Source: Pseudaestuariivita atlantica (GTDB taxonomy: Bacteria; Pseudomonadota; Alphaproteobacteria; Rhodobacterales; Rhodobacteraceae). Taken from it: 64,000 bases of DNA. The position numbers and the translations under genes are program-made. This document shows positions 48,057 to 56,814 of this stretch, one piece after another. Location of the stretch: NCBI RefSeq assembly GCF_001205715.1, contig NZ_AQQZ01000001.1, positions 496,001 to 560,000 on the forward strand, written 5' to 3'. Numbering within the stretch: position 1 is the first letter of the stretch; every line of letters begins with the position of its first letter. A model generated the notes under the pieces. The model was not told where the DNA came from and ran no database searches. It worked only from the letters and a program-made list of their open reading frames with translations.

Positions 48057-48701
48057 TCACCTGCCTCCGGCGAGGAAGGCCGACAGGTCGTCGGTATGGT
48101 GGTGGATGAAGGGGCGCGGCAGCGGGTCGGGTGCGACGTGGACCGTGCGCAGGCCCATCGCGTGCGGCGCTTCGAGATTGCGCGCCTCGTCCTCGAACAT
48201 CGCGGCGCGGGTAGGGTCGAGCCCGTCCATGGCGAACACGGTTTCGAACGCGGCGCGGGCGGGTTTGGGCATGAAGCCCGCATGTTCGACGCCATAGACC
48301 GCGTCGAACACCCCGCCGAGGCCGCGCGCGGCCAGCACGTTGCCGGCATAGTGCGCGTCGCCGTTGGTATAGACGATCCGCCGGCCGGGCAGGGCGGTGA
48401 TGCGCGCGGCAAGGTCGGGATCGGGCGCGAGGACCGAGAAATCGATGTCGTGCACGTCATGCAGGAAGGTCATCGGTTCCACGTCATGTTCGGCCATCAG
48501 CCCCGCCAGCGTCGTGCCGTGGCGGTCCCAGTAGACGCGGCGCAGGTCGTTCGCGGCCTCGGTCCCGATTCCCAGCGTGCGTTCGATGAAGGCGGTCATC
48601 CGCAGCTCGATCTGGTCGAAGAGTCGCATCGCCGGCGGATAAAGCGTGTTGTCGAGGTCGAAGACCCATGTCTCCACGTGGTCCAGATCGGGCTTGGGCA
48701 T
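48057..48701 (-). CDS. HAD pyrimidine 5'-nucleotidase-like phosphatase
   Basis: A 214-residue HAD subfamily IA protein of the Sdt1/pyrimidine-5'-nucleotidase type. Motif I is VFDLDNTLYPP (two catalytic Asp), motif II IVYTNGD, motif III Lys in FMPKPARAAF, and motif IV MFEDEARNLEAP. Likely dephosphorylates nucleotides; exact substrate open. It lies 67 bp upstream of ubiH on the same strand. Confidence 0.87.
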   Translation of the reverse strand: MPKPDLDHVETWVFDLDNTLYPPAMRLFDQIELRMTAFIERTLGIGTEAANDLRRVYWDRHGTTLAGLMAEHDVEPMTFLHDVHDIDFSVLAPDPDLAARITALPGRRIVYTNGDAHYAGNVLAARGLGGVFDAVYGVEHAGFMPKPARAAFETVFAMDGLDPTRAAMFEDEARNLEAPHAMGLRTVHVAPDPLPRPFIHHHTDDLSAFLAGGR

Positions 48702-48796
48702 GGGCGGGGTCCCCTTCTACGCGGCGCGACACAGCGACGCTTGATCCCTTTTGCATCCCTCCGCTAGGGTGGCAAGGTGTCAGGAAGGATTGACAG

Positions 48797-49435
48797 ATGA
48801 TGGACCAGGTGACCATGCCACGAGACGCCTACGCGATGATCCTCAAGGCGATCGACGACGGGGATTACAAACCCGGCGACCGGCTGGTCGAAAGCGATCT
48901 CGCGGACCGCTTCGGCGTCTCGCGCACACCGATCCGCGAGGCCTTGCAGCGGCTGGAGACGCAATCGCTGCTGACGCGGGACGGGCGGAGCCTGATCGTC
49001 GCCTCGCTGGACCATAACGAGATGTCCGAACTCTACGTCGTGCGGGCCGAGCTGGAGGGGCTGGCGGCGAAGCTGGCCGCGCAGCACGCGACCGAGGAAG
49101 AGGTGAGGCTGTTGCGCGACATGGTCGAGGAGGACCGCGCGCTGGTCGACGACCCGCAGGCGCTGTCACGGTCGAACCGGCGCTTTCACAAGCAGATCCA
49201 CCTGGCCTCGCACAACCGCTTCCTCGTCGGGCAACTGGACCTCGTGCACCGGTCGATGGCGCTGATCGCGACGACGTCGCTTGCCGCCGAAGGGCGGGGA
49301 CCCGAGGCGCTGGAAGAGCATTCCGCCATCGTCGCCGCGATCGAGGCAAAGGACGGCGCGGCGGCCTATTCGGCCCTGCGCGAGCATATCTCGAAGGCCT
49401 TCACCACGCGGCTGCGCGAGGACGCCGCGGACTGA
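48797..49435 (+). CDS. GntR-family (FCD) transcriptional regulator
   Basis: A 212-residue regulator. The winged helix is at about 8-75 (LVESDLADRFGVSRTPIREA), the all-helical FCD ligand domain at about 85-205 with metal-type residues (SNRRFHKQIHLASHNRFL, EEHSAIVAAIEA). FCD members sense carboxylic acids. The following MFS gene is a candidate target. The effector is unknown. Confidence 0.91.
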   Translation: MMDQVTMPRDAYAMILKAIDDGDYKPGDRLVESDLADRFGVSRTPIREALQRLETQSLLTRDGRSLIVASLDHNEMSELYVVRAELEGLAAKLAAQHATEEEVRLLRDMVEEDRALVDDPQALSRSNRRFHKQIHLASHNRFLVGQLDLVHRSMALIATTSLAAEGRGPEALEEHSAIVAAIEAKDGAAAYSALREHISKAFTTRLREDAAD

Positions 49436-49544
49436 TCCGCCCCGGCGCGCGCGCGCAAAACCGACATCCGGCGTCGTTTGCTGCATTGCAGCAGGCGGGC
49501 GACTCGCCTAGGGCGGGACAAGGTACCGGCCAGCGGAGCGCGCC

Positions 49545-50801
49545 ATGCTGAAGATCATCCTGTCATTGTGGGCGCTGCTTCTGGGCATCGGGCTTCTGAT
49601 GGTCGGCAACGGCGTGCAGGGCACGCTGCTGGGTGTGCGCGGCGATATCGAGGGCTTTTCGACCTTCCAGATGTCGGTGGTGATGGCGGGATACTTCGCC
49701 GGGTTCCTCGGCGGATCGCGCGCCGCGCCGGACATGATCCGCCGGGTCGGGCATGTGCGGGTCTTCGCGGCGCTCGGCTCGCTCGTCTCGGCCGCGCTGA
49801 TCCTCTTCCCCGCGATCACCGATCCCTGGGCGTGGACGATGCTGCGCGTGCTGGTCGGGTTCTGCTTCTCGGGCCTCTACGTGACGGCGGAAAGCTGGCT
49901 CAACAACGCGTCGTCGAACGAGACGCGCGGGCAGACACTGTCGGCCTACATGATCGTGCAGATGCTGGGTATCGTCGCCGCACAGGCGCTTGTCGGTCTG
50001 GGCGATCCGGGCGGATGGATCCTGTTCATCGTCCCGTCGGTCCTCGTTTCCGTGGCCTTCACGCCGATCCTTCTGTCGATCAGCCCGACACCCCCCTATG
50101 ACAGCACCAAACCGCTGCCGTTGACGGCGCTGTACCGCGTGTCGCCGCTGGGTTGCGTCGGCATGTTCCTCTTGGGCGGGGTTTTCGCGGCGCAGTTCGG
50201 CATGTCGGCGGTCTTTGGCACCGTGGCGGGGCTGAGCGTCGCCCATATCTCGATCTTCGTGTCGACCTTCTTCATTGGCGCGCTGGCGCTGCAATACCCG
50301 CTGGGCTGGCTGTCGGACCGGATGGACCGTCGCGTGCTGATCATCGGTGCCGCCGGGCTGGGCGCGCTTGCCGCGCTGCTGGGCGCGATGTTCAGCGGCA
50401 ACTTTGCCGTGCTGCTTGTCTCGGGGTTCCTTGTTGGCGGCATGTCGAACCCGCTTTATTCCCTGCTGCTGGCCTACACCAACGACTTCCTCGATCTCGA
50501 GGACATGGCAGCGGCGTCGGGCGGGTTGATCTTCATCAACGGGTTGGGCGCGATTGCCGGGCCGCTGATCACGGGCTGGATGCTCGACATGTTCGGACCG
50601 TCGGGCTTTTTCCTGTTCATCCTCGCGCTGCTGGGCGCGATCATGGCCTACGGCGTGTGGCGGATGACCCAGCGCGCCGCGCCCGCGGTGGACGATACCG
50701 GGGCCTATGCCCCGGTCGCGCAGGGGTCGTCGGCGGTGATCGTCGACGCGGCGTGGGAATACGCCGCCGATGCCGCGGCCGAGGAGGAAGAAGGCGACTG
50801 A
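49545..50801 (+). CDS. MFS transporter (YcaD-like)
   Basis: A 418-residue permease with about 12 membrane helices in two halves, the linker near 195-215, and the MFS loop GWLSDRMDRRVLII between helices in the second half. The N-terminus LLGIGLLMVGNGVQGTLLGV and SGLYVTAESWLNN resemble the YcaD/small MFS group. A Glu-rich cytoplasmic tail ends the protein. Substrate unknown. The GntR gene lies 109 bp upstream. Confidence 0.88.
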   Translation: MLKIILSLWALLLGIGLLMVGNGVQGTLLGVRGDIEGFSTFQMSVVMAGYFAGFLGGSRAAPDMIRRVGHVRVFAALGSLVSAALILFPAITDPWAWTMLRVLVGFCFSGLYVTAESWLNNASSNETRGQTLSAYMIVQMLGIVAAQALVGLGDPGGWILFIVPSVLVSVAFTPILLSISPTPPYDSTKPLPLTALYRVSPLGCVGMFLLGGVFAAQFGMSAVFGTVAGLSVAHISIFVSTFFIGALALQYPLGWLSDRMDRRVLIIGAAGLGALAALLGAMFSGNFAVLLVSGFLVGGMSNPLYSLLLAYTNDFLDLEDMAAASGGLIFINGLGAIAGPLITGWMLDMFGPSGFFLFILALLGAIMAYGVWRMTQRAAPAVDDTGAYAPVAQGSSAVIVDAAWEYAADAAAEEEEGD

Positions 50802-50933
50802 CCGGGCCAAGCGTTGCAGAAACGACTCGCGCAGGGCCTAAAGTGACGCAAGGGCACAAGAATTCCCTCCTGTCTTCGCGTAACTTTTTGCTAACCTTTG
50901 TGTGACGCAAGGCGGCCCATGCGGAGGAGCATC

Positions 50934-51512
50934 ATGGCGCAACCGGACGAAATCCTTGGCTTCTGGCTGGACGAACTGTCGCCCGAGGACTGGTACACCG
51001 CTTCGGACACGCTGGACGAGACCATCCGCCAGCGCTTTCTTTCGACATTCGAGGACACGTTGGCCGGGCGGAACGGTTTCTGGCTGACCTACCCGTCGGG
51101 CGCGCTGGCCTACATCATCCTGACCGACCAGTTCTCGCGCAACATGTTCCGCGACACCGCGCGCGCCTTCTCGGCCGACCGCTGGGCGCGGGCCGCCGCG
51201 AAAAGCGCGATCCGGCATGGCTGGGACCTCAAGATCGACCCGCCCGCGCGGCAGTTCTTCTACATGCCGCTGATGCATTCCGAGAACCTCAGCGACCAGG
51301 ACCATTGCGTCCGGCTGGTGTGTGAACGGATGGATGCCGAGGGTTCCACCCTGCTGCATGCCCGCGCGCATCGCGAGGTGATCCGCCGCTTCGGACGGTT
51401 CCCGTTCCGCAACGCCGCGCTTGACCGTGCGTCGACCGAGGCCGAGACCGCCTTCATGAAGGAGGGCGGCTACGGCGCCATCGTGCGCGAGCTGGAAAAA
51501 CTCGCCGCCTGA
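50934..51512 (+). CDS. DUF924-family protein
   Basis: A 192-residue protein with the family start (DEILGFWLDELSPEDWYTAS) and the strongly conserved LTDQFSRNMFRDT and QFFYMPLMHSENLSDQ segments. DUF924 proteins are helical, TPR-like, and have no agreed function. GGAGGA precedes the ATG at 50934. lpdA follows after 129 bp. Confidence 0.88.
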   Translation: MAQPDEILGFWLDELSPEDWYTASDTLDETIRQRFLSTFEDTLAGRNGFWLTYPSGALAYIILTDQFSRNMFRDTARAFSADRWARAAAKSAIRHGWDLKIDPPARQFFYMPLMHSENLSDQDHCVRLVCERMDAEGSTLLHARAHREVIRRFGRFPFRNAALDRASTEAETAFMKEGGYGAIVRELEKLAA

Positions 51513-51603
51513 CCGGTCCCGCTCGGAACCCTGCCTGCCGAACGAGCGTTGCGACCACTGCATAGCTGCTAGCCTTGCGGCCGTCTGGCTGTGCCCGGAA
51601 AAA

Positions 51604-51621
51604 TGGTTTAGCGTTAAACCA
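51604..51621. promoter_or_regulatory. Inverted repeat upstream of lpdA
   Basis: TGGTTTA-GCGT-TAAACCA, a perfect 7-bp inverted repeat with a 4-bp spacer, 20 bp before the lpdA start and just ahead of its GGGAGGCGGAG ribosome-binding site. It looks like an operator for a dimeric regulator; the bound protein is unknown. Confidence 0.55.
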
Positions 51622-51641
51622 GTTTCAGATGGGAGGCGGAG

Positions 51642-53036
51642 ATGGCGCAGCAATCCTTCGACGTGGTGGTGATCGGGGCAGGCCCCGGCGGGTACGTGGC
51701 CGCGATCCGGGCGGCCCAGAACGGGCTGAAGGTCGCCATCGTCGAACGCGAGCACATGGGCGGCATCTGCCTCAACTGGGGCTGCATCCCGACCAAGGCG
51801 ATGCTGCGATCGTCCGAGATTTTTCACCTCATGCACCGCGCCAAGGAATTCGGGCTGAGCGCCGAGGGCGTGGGGTATGACCTTGGCGCCGTGGTTAAAC
51901 GCTCCCGCAACGTGGCCAAGCAGCTGTCGTCGGGCGTCAGCCACCTGATGAAGAAGAACAAGATCACCGTCGTGATGGGAGAGGCGACGATCCCCGCCCA
52001 GGGCAAGGTGTCTGTAAAGACCGACAAGGGGACCGAGGACCTGATGGCCAAGAACATCATCCTCGCCACCGGCGCGCGGGCCCGCGAATTGCCGGGACTG
52101 GAGGCGGATGGTGACCTGGTCTGGACCTACAAGCACGCGCTGCAACCGGCGCGCATGCCCAAGAAGCTGCTGGTGATCGGATCGGGCGCGATCGGGATCG
52201 AATTTGCCAGCTTCTACAACACGCTCGGCGCCGAAACGACGGTGGTCGAGGTCATGGACCGGATCCTGCCGGTCGAGGATGCCGAGATTTCGGCCTTCGC
52301 CAAGAAGAGCTTCACCAAGCAAGGCATGAAGATCATGGAAAAGGCCATGGTCAAGAAGCTCGACCGCGCCAAGGGCAAGGTCACCGCGCATATCGAGGCG
52401 GGCGGCAAGGTCGAACAGCACGAGTTCGACACGGTGATCAGCGCCGTGGGCATCGTCGGCAATGTCGAGGGGCTGGGGCTGGAAGGCCTCGGCGTGAAGG
52501 TCGACCGGACCCATGTCATCACCGATGAATTCTGCCGCACCGGCGTCGACGGGCTCTATGCCATCGGCGACATCGCGGGCGCGCCGTGGCTGGCACACAA
52601 GGCCAGCCACGAAGGCGTCATGGTCGCCGACCTGATCGCGGGCAAGCACGCCCATCCCGTGAAACCCGAAAGCATCGCCGGCTGCACCTATTGTCAGCCG
52701 CAGGTCGCCTCCGTCGGCCATACCGAGGCGCAGGCGAAAGAGGCGGGATACGACATCAAGGTCGGCCGCTTCCCCTTCATCGGCAACGGCAAGGCCATCG
52801 CGCTGGGTGAGGCCGAGGGCATGATCAAGACGGTGTTCGACGCCAAGACCGGCGAGTTGCTGGGCGCGCACATGATCGGGGCGGAAGTGACCGAACTGAT
52901 CCAGGGTTACGTCGTGGGCCGCCAGTTGGAGACCACCGAGGAAGACCTGATGAACACGGTCTTCCCGCACCCCACGCTGAGCGAGATGATGCACGAGTCG
53001 GTTCTCGACGCCTATGACCGCGTGATCCACATCTGA
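51642..53036 (+). CDS. lpdA: Dihydrolipoyl dehydrogenase (E3)
   Basis: A 464-residue flavoprotein that reoxidises lipoamide in 2-oxo-acid dehydrogenase complexes. FAD loop VIGAGPGGYVAAIRAAQ at the N-terminus, redox disulfide in GGICLNWGCIPTKAML (about 40-52), NAD loop VIGSGAIGIEFASFY, and C-terminal active-site HPTLSEMMHES (His-Glu pair). The NWGC variant with Trp is typical of pyruvate-dehydrogenase E3s. No E1 or E2 gene is next to it. Confidence 0.95.
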   Translation: MAQQSFDVVVIGAGPGGYVAAIRAAQNGLKVAIVEREHMGGICLNWGCIPTKAMLRSSEIFHLMHRAKEFGLSAEGVGYDLGAVVKRSRNVAKQLSSGVSHLMKKNKITVVMGEATIPAQGKVSVKTDKGTEDLMAKNIILATGARARELPGLEADGDLVWTYKHALQPARMPKKLLVIGSGAIGIEFASFYNTLGAETTVVEVMDRILPVEDAEISAFAKKSFTKQGMKIMEKAMVKKLDRAKGKVTAHIEAGGKVEQHEFDTVISAVGIVGNVEGLGLEGLGVKVDRTHVITDEFCRTGVDGLYAIGDIAGAPWLAHKASHEGVMVADLIAGKHAHPVKPESIAGCTYCQPQVASVGHTEAQAKEAGYDIKVGRFPFIGNGKAIALGEAEGMIKTVFDAKTGELLGAHMIGAEVTELIQGYVVGRQLETTEEDLMNTVFPHPTLSEMMHESVLDAYDRVIHI

Positions 53037-53043
53037 CGGTGCA

Positions 53044-53063
53044 GGAGGGGGCCAGCCCCCTCC
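53044..53063 (+). terminator. Hairpin after lpdA
   Basis: GGAGGGGG and CCCCCTCC form a perfect 8-bp stem around loop CCAG, 7 bp after the lpdA stop. No T-run follows. Confidence 0.65.
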
Positions 53064-53097
53064 GGTGAAACGCACGGCGTTTCCCCGTTCACCTCCG

Positions 53098-53159
53098 AGG
53101 TATTTCGAAACCAGAGAAGCAGGGCGGTGGTCCAGGTCTTCTCTGGTTCGAAAATACCT
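53098..53159. repeat. Long inverted repeat after lpdA
   Basis: Arms of 22 bp at 53098-53119 and 53138-53159 (AGGTATTTCGAAACCAGAGA and its near-exact complement) with one shifted base and an 18-bp loop. It looks like a REP-type palindromic unit. The closely similar sequence 'cctccgaggtatttcgaaaccaga' type is, from memory, common between Rhodobacteraceae genes. No transposase is near. Confidence 0.75.
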
Positions 53160-53230
53160 GATGTCCGGCAATCGCCATTTTGCGACGCGGTCGGGATGTG
53201 ACAGGCTGCCGCCAGCTAGGGAGCCTGCCG

Positions 53231-54118
53231 ATGAAAGACGCCGCAACCGTCCCGTGGGGGATCGACAACGACTATGCCAGGCTGAGCCACGTGCTGCTGG
53301 GCAAGCCCGAGTTCTATCGCTGGGTGGAGGCGGGTCCGCTGATCGGGCGGACGCTGGCCAATGCGGATCGGACGGGCGTGCGGTTCGATCACCAGCTGGC
53401 GATGGCGCAGCATGCGGAGATGGTGCGGGTCTATGAAGAGGCGGGGGTGGCGTGCCATTACCTCGACGCGGACGAGGCGCTGCACCGCAACTTCTTTGCC
53501 CGCGATTCCTCGGCCATGACGCCGTGGGGGGCGTTGATCTGCCATATGCAATTGAAGTGCCGCCGCGCGGATTACGCGACGGTCATCAAGTTCTACCAAG
53601 AGGCGGGCATCCCGATCTGGAAGTTCGCCACGGCGGGGCATTTCGAGGGCGGGGATTTCGTGATCCTCGAACCCGGCAAGGTGCTGATCGGATATTGCGG
53701 GGAGCGGTCCGAGAAGGAGGGATCGGAGCAGGTTGCGCAATTCGTGCGCGACGAGGGGTGGGACGCGCTGACGGCCCCGATCTCGCGCGAGTTCGTGCAT
53801 ATGGACGGGCTGGTCGTGCCCTTGGCCGAGAAGCTGCTGGTGGCCTGTGTGGACGCGATGGAGCCTTGGCTCGTTGACCATCTGCGCGGCTGGGGGTTCG
53901 ATTTCGTTGACGTGCCCTACCGCGAGGCGAAGAACCTTGGCGTGAACCTTGTGGCTTTAGGGGACGGCAAGGTTCTGTCGATGAAGGGCGCGGACGAGTT
54001 GAATGGCAAGATGCGTGCCTTGGGGTTCGAGGTGTTCGAGCCGGATATGTCGATGTTCACCCTTGGCGGTGGCGGGGTGCATTGCCTGTGCCAGGCGTTG
54101 TGCAGGGAGGGGGCTTGA
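53231..54118 (+). CDS. DDAH/arginine deiminase-like amidinohydrolase
   Basis: A 295-residue guanidino-group-modifying enzyme. The catalytic set is visible: HFEGGD at 137-142 (Glu and Asp), His190 in REFVHMDGL and nucleophile Cys285 in GGGVHCLCQAL. The family includes dimethylarginine dimethylaminohydrolase and arginine deiminase, giving citrulline. Which arginine derivative it uses is not clear. The ATG at 53231 starts MKDAATVPWG. The gene uses more G-rich, less biased codons than lpdA. Confidence 0.85.
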   Translation: MKDAATVPWGIDNDYARLSHVLLGKPEFYRWVEAGPLIGRTLANADRTGVRFDHQLAMAQHAEMVRVYEEAGVACHYLDADEALHRNFFARDSSAMTPWGALICHMQLKCRRADYATVIKFYQEAGIPIWKFATAGHFEGGDFVILEPGKVLIGYCGERSEKEGSEQVAQFVRDEGWDALTAPISREFVHMDGLVVPLAEKLLVACVDAMEPWLVDHLRGWGFDFVDVPYREAKNLGVNLVALGDGKVLSMKGADELNGKMRALGFEVFEPDMSMFTLGGGGVHCLCQALCREGA

Positions 54119-54121
54119 AAT

Positions 54122-54153
54122 TGTGCGCAATCATGTGCATATTTGTGTGCATA
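54122..54153. promoter_or_regulatory. Three direct repeats at 12-bp spacing, likely antitoxin operator
   Basis: TGTGCGCA at 54122, TGTGCATA at 54134 and TGTGCATA at 54146, each start 12 bp from the next, so on nearly the same DNA face. They lie just upstream of the antitoxin gene, in a locally AT-rich stretch, and are probably where the antitoxin represses its own operon. Confidence 0.6.
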
Positions 54154-54174
54154 ACGCTATGAAGGAGCCGGAAC

Positions 54175-54576
54175 ATGCCCGTTGACACGATGTTGCATCC
54201 CGATGCGGTGACGCAATCCGGCGTGGCGCGGTTCATGGCCTCGCTGCAGGAGCCGCGCACGCCCTATATTTCTCCCGACCGCCTGGCCGAGGTGCTGGGC
54301 ATGTCGAAATCGGGGCTGTCGAAGGCGCTTGGCCTGCACCGCAACACGCTGCGCAACCCCGGATCGGACACCGTGCAGGGCAAGCTGCAGGAGGTCGTGC
54401 GGATCATCATGCGCGCGACCGAATTGTGCGGTGATCCGGACCGGGCGGCATATTGGTTCCGGAACGAACCCATCGCGGCCTATCGCAACCAGACCGCGCT
54501 GGAACTGGTGGCGGCGGGTCATGCGCGCGCGGTGATGCAGTTCATCGAGGATCTGGAGAACGGAGCGAACGGGTGA
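54175..54576 (+). CDS. Xre/MbcA/ParS-type antitoxin (DUF2384)
   Basis: A 133-residue antitoxin. The N-terminal half has a helix-turn-helix (LAEVLGMSKSGLSKALGLHR). The C-terminal DUF2384 domain includes CGDPDRAAYWFRNEPIAAYR and ALELVAAGHARAVMQFIEDL. GAAGGAG precedes the gene. The end overlaps the RES toxin start (GTGA), the usual antitoxin-first order. It should neutralise the toxin and bind the repeats upstream. Confidence 0.9.
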   Translation: MPVDTMLHPDAVTQSGVARFMASLQEPRTPYISPDRLAEVLGMSKSGLSKALGLHRNTLRNPGSDTVQGKLQEVVRIIMRATELCGDPDRAAYWFRNEPIAAYRNQTALELVAAGHARAVMQFIEDLENGANG

Positions 54577-55073
54577 CGCTGGCCCGTCTTGGGCCGGATG
54601 CCATCTTCTACCGCTGCCTGACCCCGCGCTGGTCCTATGATCCGTTGAGCGGGGCGGGGGCTGCGTCGCTGGGTGGACGGTTCAACCGTCCCGGCGTCCC
54701 GGCGCTCTACCTGTCACAGGAGATCGAGACCGCGTTCAAGGAGGCCCAGCAGGGGGCGCTGTTGTCGCGGCCGCTGCTGGCGGTGACCTATCTTGTCGAT
54801 GTCCGGCTTGTCCACGACATGCGAGAGGACGATGCGCCCACCGGCTGGGATGACGACTGGCGCTACATCCATCGGATCGAAGGCAAGACGCCCCGAAGCT
54901 GGGAGATCGGTGACCGCGCGGTGGAGGACGGCGTGATGGGCATCCTCTTCCCGTCGCAGATCGCGCCGGGCGGCCTGAACCTCGTTCTGTTTCCCACGAA
55001 CCTCACCGAAGGCAGCGTGCGCGTCCACGATCCCGGCGGCGATCTGCCGCGCGATCAGCGCAGCTGGCCCTAG
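54573..55073 (+). CDS. RES-domain toxin
   Basis: A 166-residue toxin of the RES family, known to degrade NAD+ (ParT modifies other targets). The Arg, Glu and Ser that name the family are in place: GGRFNRPG (Arg near 36), YLSQEIETAFKEA (Glu near 50-57) and GILFPSQIAPGG (Ser near 129). The GTG start overlaps the antitoxin stop. Its stop codon shares the CTAG tetramer with the stop of the convergent methyltransferase gene. Confidence 0.9.
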   Translation: MTLARLGPDAIFYRCLTPRWSYDPLSGAGAASLGGRFNRPGVPALYLSQEIETAFKEAQQGALLSRPLLAVTYLVDVRLVHDMREDDAPTGWDDDWRYIHRIEGKTPRSWEIGDRAVEDGVMGILFPSQIAPGGLNLVLFPTNLTEGSVRVHDPGGDLPRDQRSWP

Positions 55074-56143
55074 GCGCGGCGGCGGCGGCCTCCACCCCGG
55101 CGGCCACGGCCCTCGCCAGCTTCACCCGCGGGCTTGTTGAACGCGATCCACGCGCCGCCGCCTTCGTCGTTGTTGGTCAGGAAGTTGGCGGCGCGGATGG
55201 CCTCCATCTCCTTGCCTGCGCGGGGCTTGGTGGAGCCGAGGTTGAACATCTGGCAGAACGCCTCGTCATCCATGCCGTCGGGCAGGACGATGCCCGCGGC
55301 GGCGACTTTCTCTTTCGCCTCGGCCAGTTTCTTGGGGCCGACGGGCAGGGCGACGGGGTTCATGATGGCCGACGTCATGCCGGCGGTGATCGCCATGGGC
55401 AGGAAGGCGTTGTTGATGCCGTGGCGGTTGGGCAGGCCGAACGAGATGTTGGACGCGCCGCAGGTGGTGTTCACGCCCAGTTCCTCGCGCAACCGGCGGA
55501 CGAGGGTGAAGACCTGAAGGCCGGCGGTGCCCATCGCGCCGATGGGCATGACCAGCGGGTCGACCACGATGTCGTGCGCGGGGATGCCGAAATCGGCGGC
55601 GCGTTCGACGATCTTCTTCGCCACGGCAAACCGCACGTCGGGGTCTTCGCTGATCCCGGTGTCGTCGTTCGAGATCGCCACGACCGGCACGTTGTATTTC
55701 GCGACCAGCGGCAGGACCATTTCCAGCCGCTCTTCTTCACCGGTGACCGAGTTCAGGAGCGGGCGGCCTTCGGCAGCGGCGAGGCCGTTTTCCAGCGCAC
55801 CGGGCACGGACGAGTCGATGCAGAGCGGGCAATCGGTGACGGCCTGCACACGCTCGACCAGTTGCTTCATCAAATCCGGCTCGACGAAGTTGTTGTCGGC
55901 ATAGCGCGGGTCTTCGGCCATCTTGTTGGAAAACACCGCGCCCGAGTTGATATCAAGCACGTTGGCTCCGGCGGCGACCTGCGCCAGCGCGTCGGTTTCG
56001 ACGCGGGAGAAATCGCCGCGCTCCAGCTCTTCGTTCAGGATCTTGCGGCCCGTGGGGTTGATCCGCTCGCCGATCACGCAGAACGGCTGGTCAAAGCCGA
56101 TGATGGCGGTTTTGGTCTTCGACTCGATCACGGTGCGGGTCAT
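55070..56143 (-). CDS. Methyltetrahydrofolate:corrinoid methyltransferase (pterin-binding)
   Basis: A 357-residue protein with a DHPS-like pterin-binding barrel (GERINPTGRKILNEEL, GANVLDINSGAV, PLCIDSS, GASNISFGLPNRHGINNAFL). It corresponds to the folate-binding module of MetH, used here as a separate protein in a split methionine synthase. An Arg/Gly-rich tail (GRGRRGGGRRRRA) is extra and could bind RNA. An MTHFR gene lies 670 bp upstream on the same strand. Confidence 0.87.
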   Translation of the reverse strand: MTRTVIESKTKTAIIGFDQPFCVIGERINPTGRKILNEELERGDFSRVETDALAQVAAGANVLDINSGAVFSNKMAEDPRYADNNFVEPDLMKQLVERVQAVTDCPLCIDSSVPGALENGLAAAEGRPLLNSVTGEEERLEMVLPLVAKYNVPVVAISNDDTGISEDPDVRFAVAKKIVERAADFGIPAHDIVVDPLVMPIGAMGTAGLQVFTLVRRLREELGVNTTCGASNISFGLPNRHGINNAFLPMAITAGMTSAIMNPVALPVGPKKLAEAKEKVAAAGIVLPDGMDDEAFCQMFNLGSTKPRAGKEMEAIRAANFLTNNDEGGGAWIAFNKPAGEAGEGRGRRGGGRRRRA

Positions 56144-56498
56144 GTGCGGGCCTTCTGTCTGGCGCTGTTTGCGCGATGTTTAGAGTGGTGCCTGCGCAGG
56201 GTCTGCGCGCAAACGACATAACCGCGAACGCCCGCGACGTGGAGGATCATTCGGCTCATGTTGATGATGAGGTGGGTGGGTACAGGACGTCGAGACGCGG
56301 CGTCTACGTGTTGTTTGGAGCATCATTTCGGGCGGAAGCAGGCGTCTATGGCGAAGGCGTGACAAGCAGCTGATGTGAACGGGATAGACCTGAATGATGG
56401 AATGTCGCCGTACGGCAAACATTTCATTGCCTGAGAAGGACGGCAGACCGGATGCCAATTCGACGCATCGTGTCAGCTGTTACCGCCGGGCTGCATAC
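56144..56498. other. Intergenic stretch without recognisable genes
   Basis: About 355 bp upstream of the methyltransferase gene. Lower GC than its surroundings near 56260-56440. I found no credible gene. I looked for SAM-II, SAH and cobalamin riboswitch cores on the minus strand and saw none I could support. It should hold the methyltransferase promoter. Confidence 0.5.
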
Positions 56499-56660
56499 CC
56501 GCGCGGAATCAAGGGCGTCAGCCCGCCGCGCATCGACGGGCCGCCCCCACGGCACGTCGATTTGGCCCGGCTTGGTGCGTCGCTTGGGCGGAATGCGGGC
56601 TTGGCAGGCATAAAGTGCAGAGCCTCGATCGTTGGATCGACGTACCGCGGCCCGTCTGCA
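56499..56660 (+). repeat. Dispersed 162-bp hairpin repeat, copy E
   Basis: A forward copy between two minus-strand genes (methyltransferase and MTHFR). Stem ATCGACG/CGTCGAT at about 56532-56561; small stem GGGC/GCCC; middle block CTTGGTGCGTCGCTTGGGC and GCTTGGCAGGCATAAA; end block GACGTACCGCGGCCCGTC. It matches copy A most closely in the first 60 bases. The remaining 150 bp to the MTHFR stop hold nothing I recognise. Confidence 0.87.
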
Positions 56661-56814
56661 ATCGTGGAGGAGGCCGCCAAGTCTTACGTGGCCGAACTCG
56701 CACATTCTGCATCAGGCCTGCGGCGGTTGCGCTGCCCATCCGGGGCCTGACCCGGAACCTCTCCGCCCGCGGGCCTGTTGGGACGGGCTGAGCAACTTTG
56801 TGGCCGATCCGCGA

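Noticed and set aside
53098-53159. Insertion-sequence ends
   Set aside because: The arms are only 18 bp apart and no transposase gene is present.
56144-56498. SAM or cobalamin riboswitch before the methyltransferase gene
   Set aside because: Looked on the minus strand for SAM-II, SAH and B12-box patterns and found no supportable core; a covariance-model scan would settle it.
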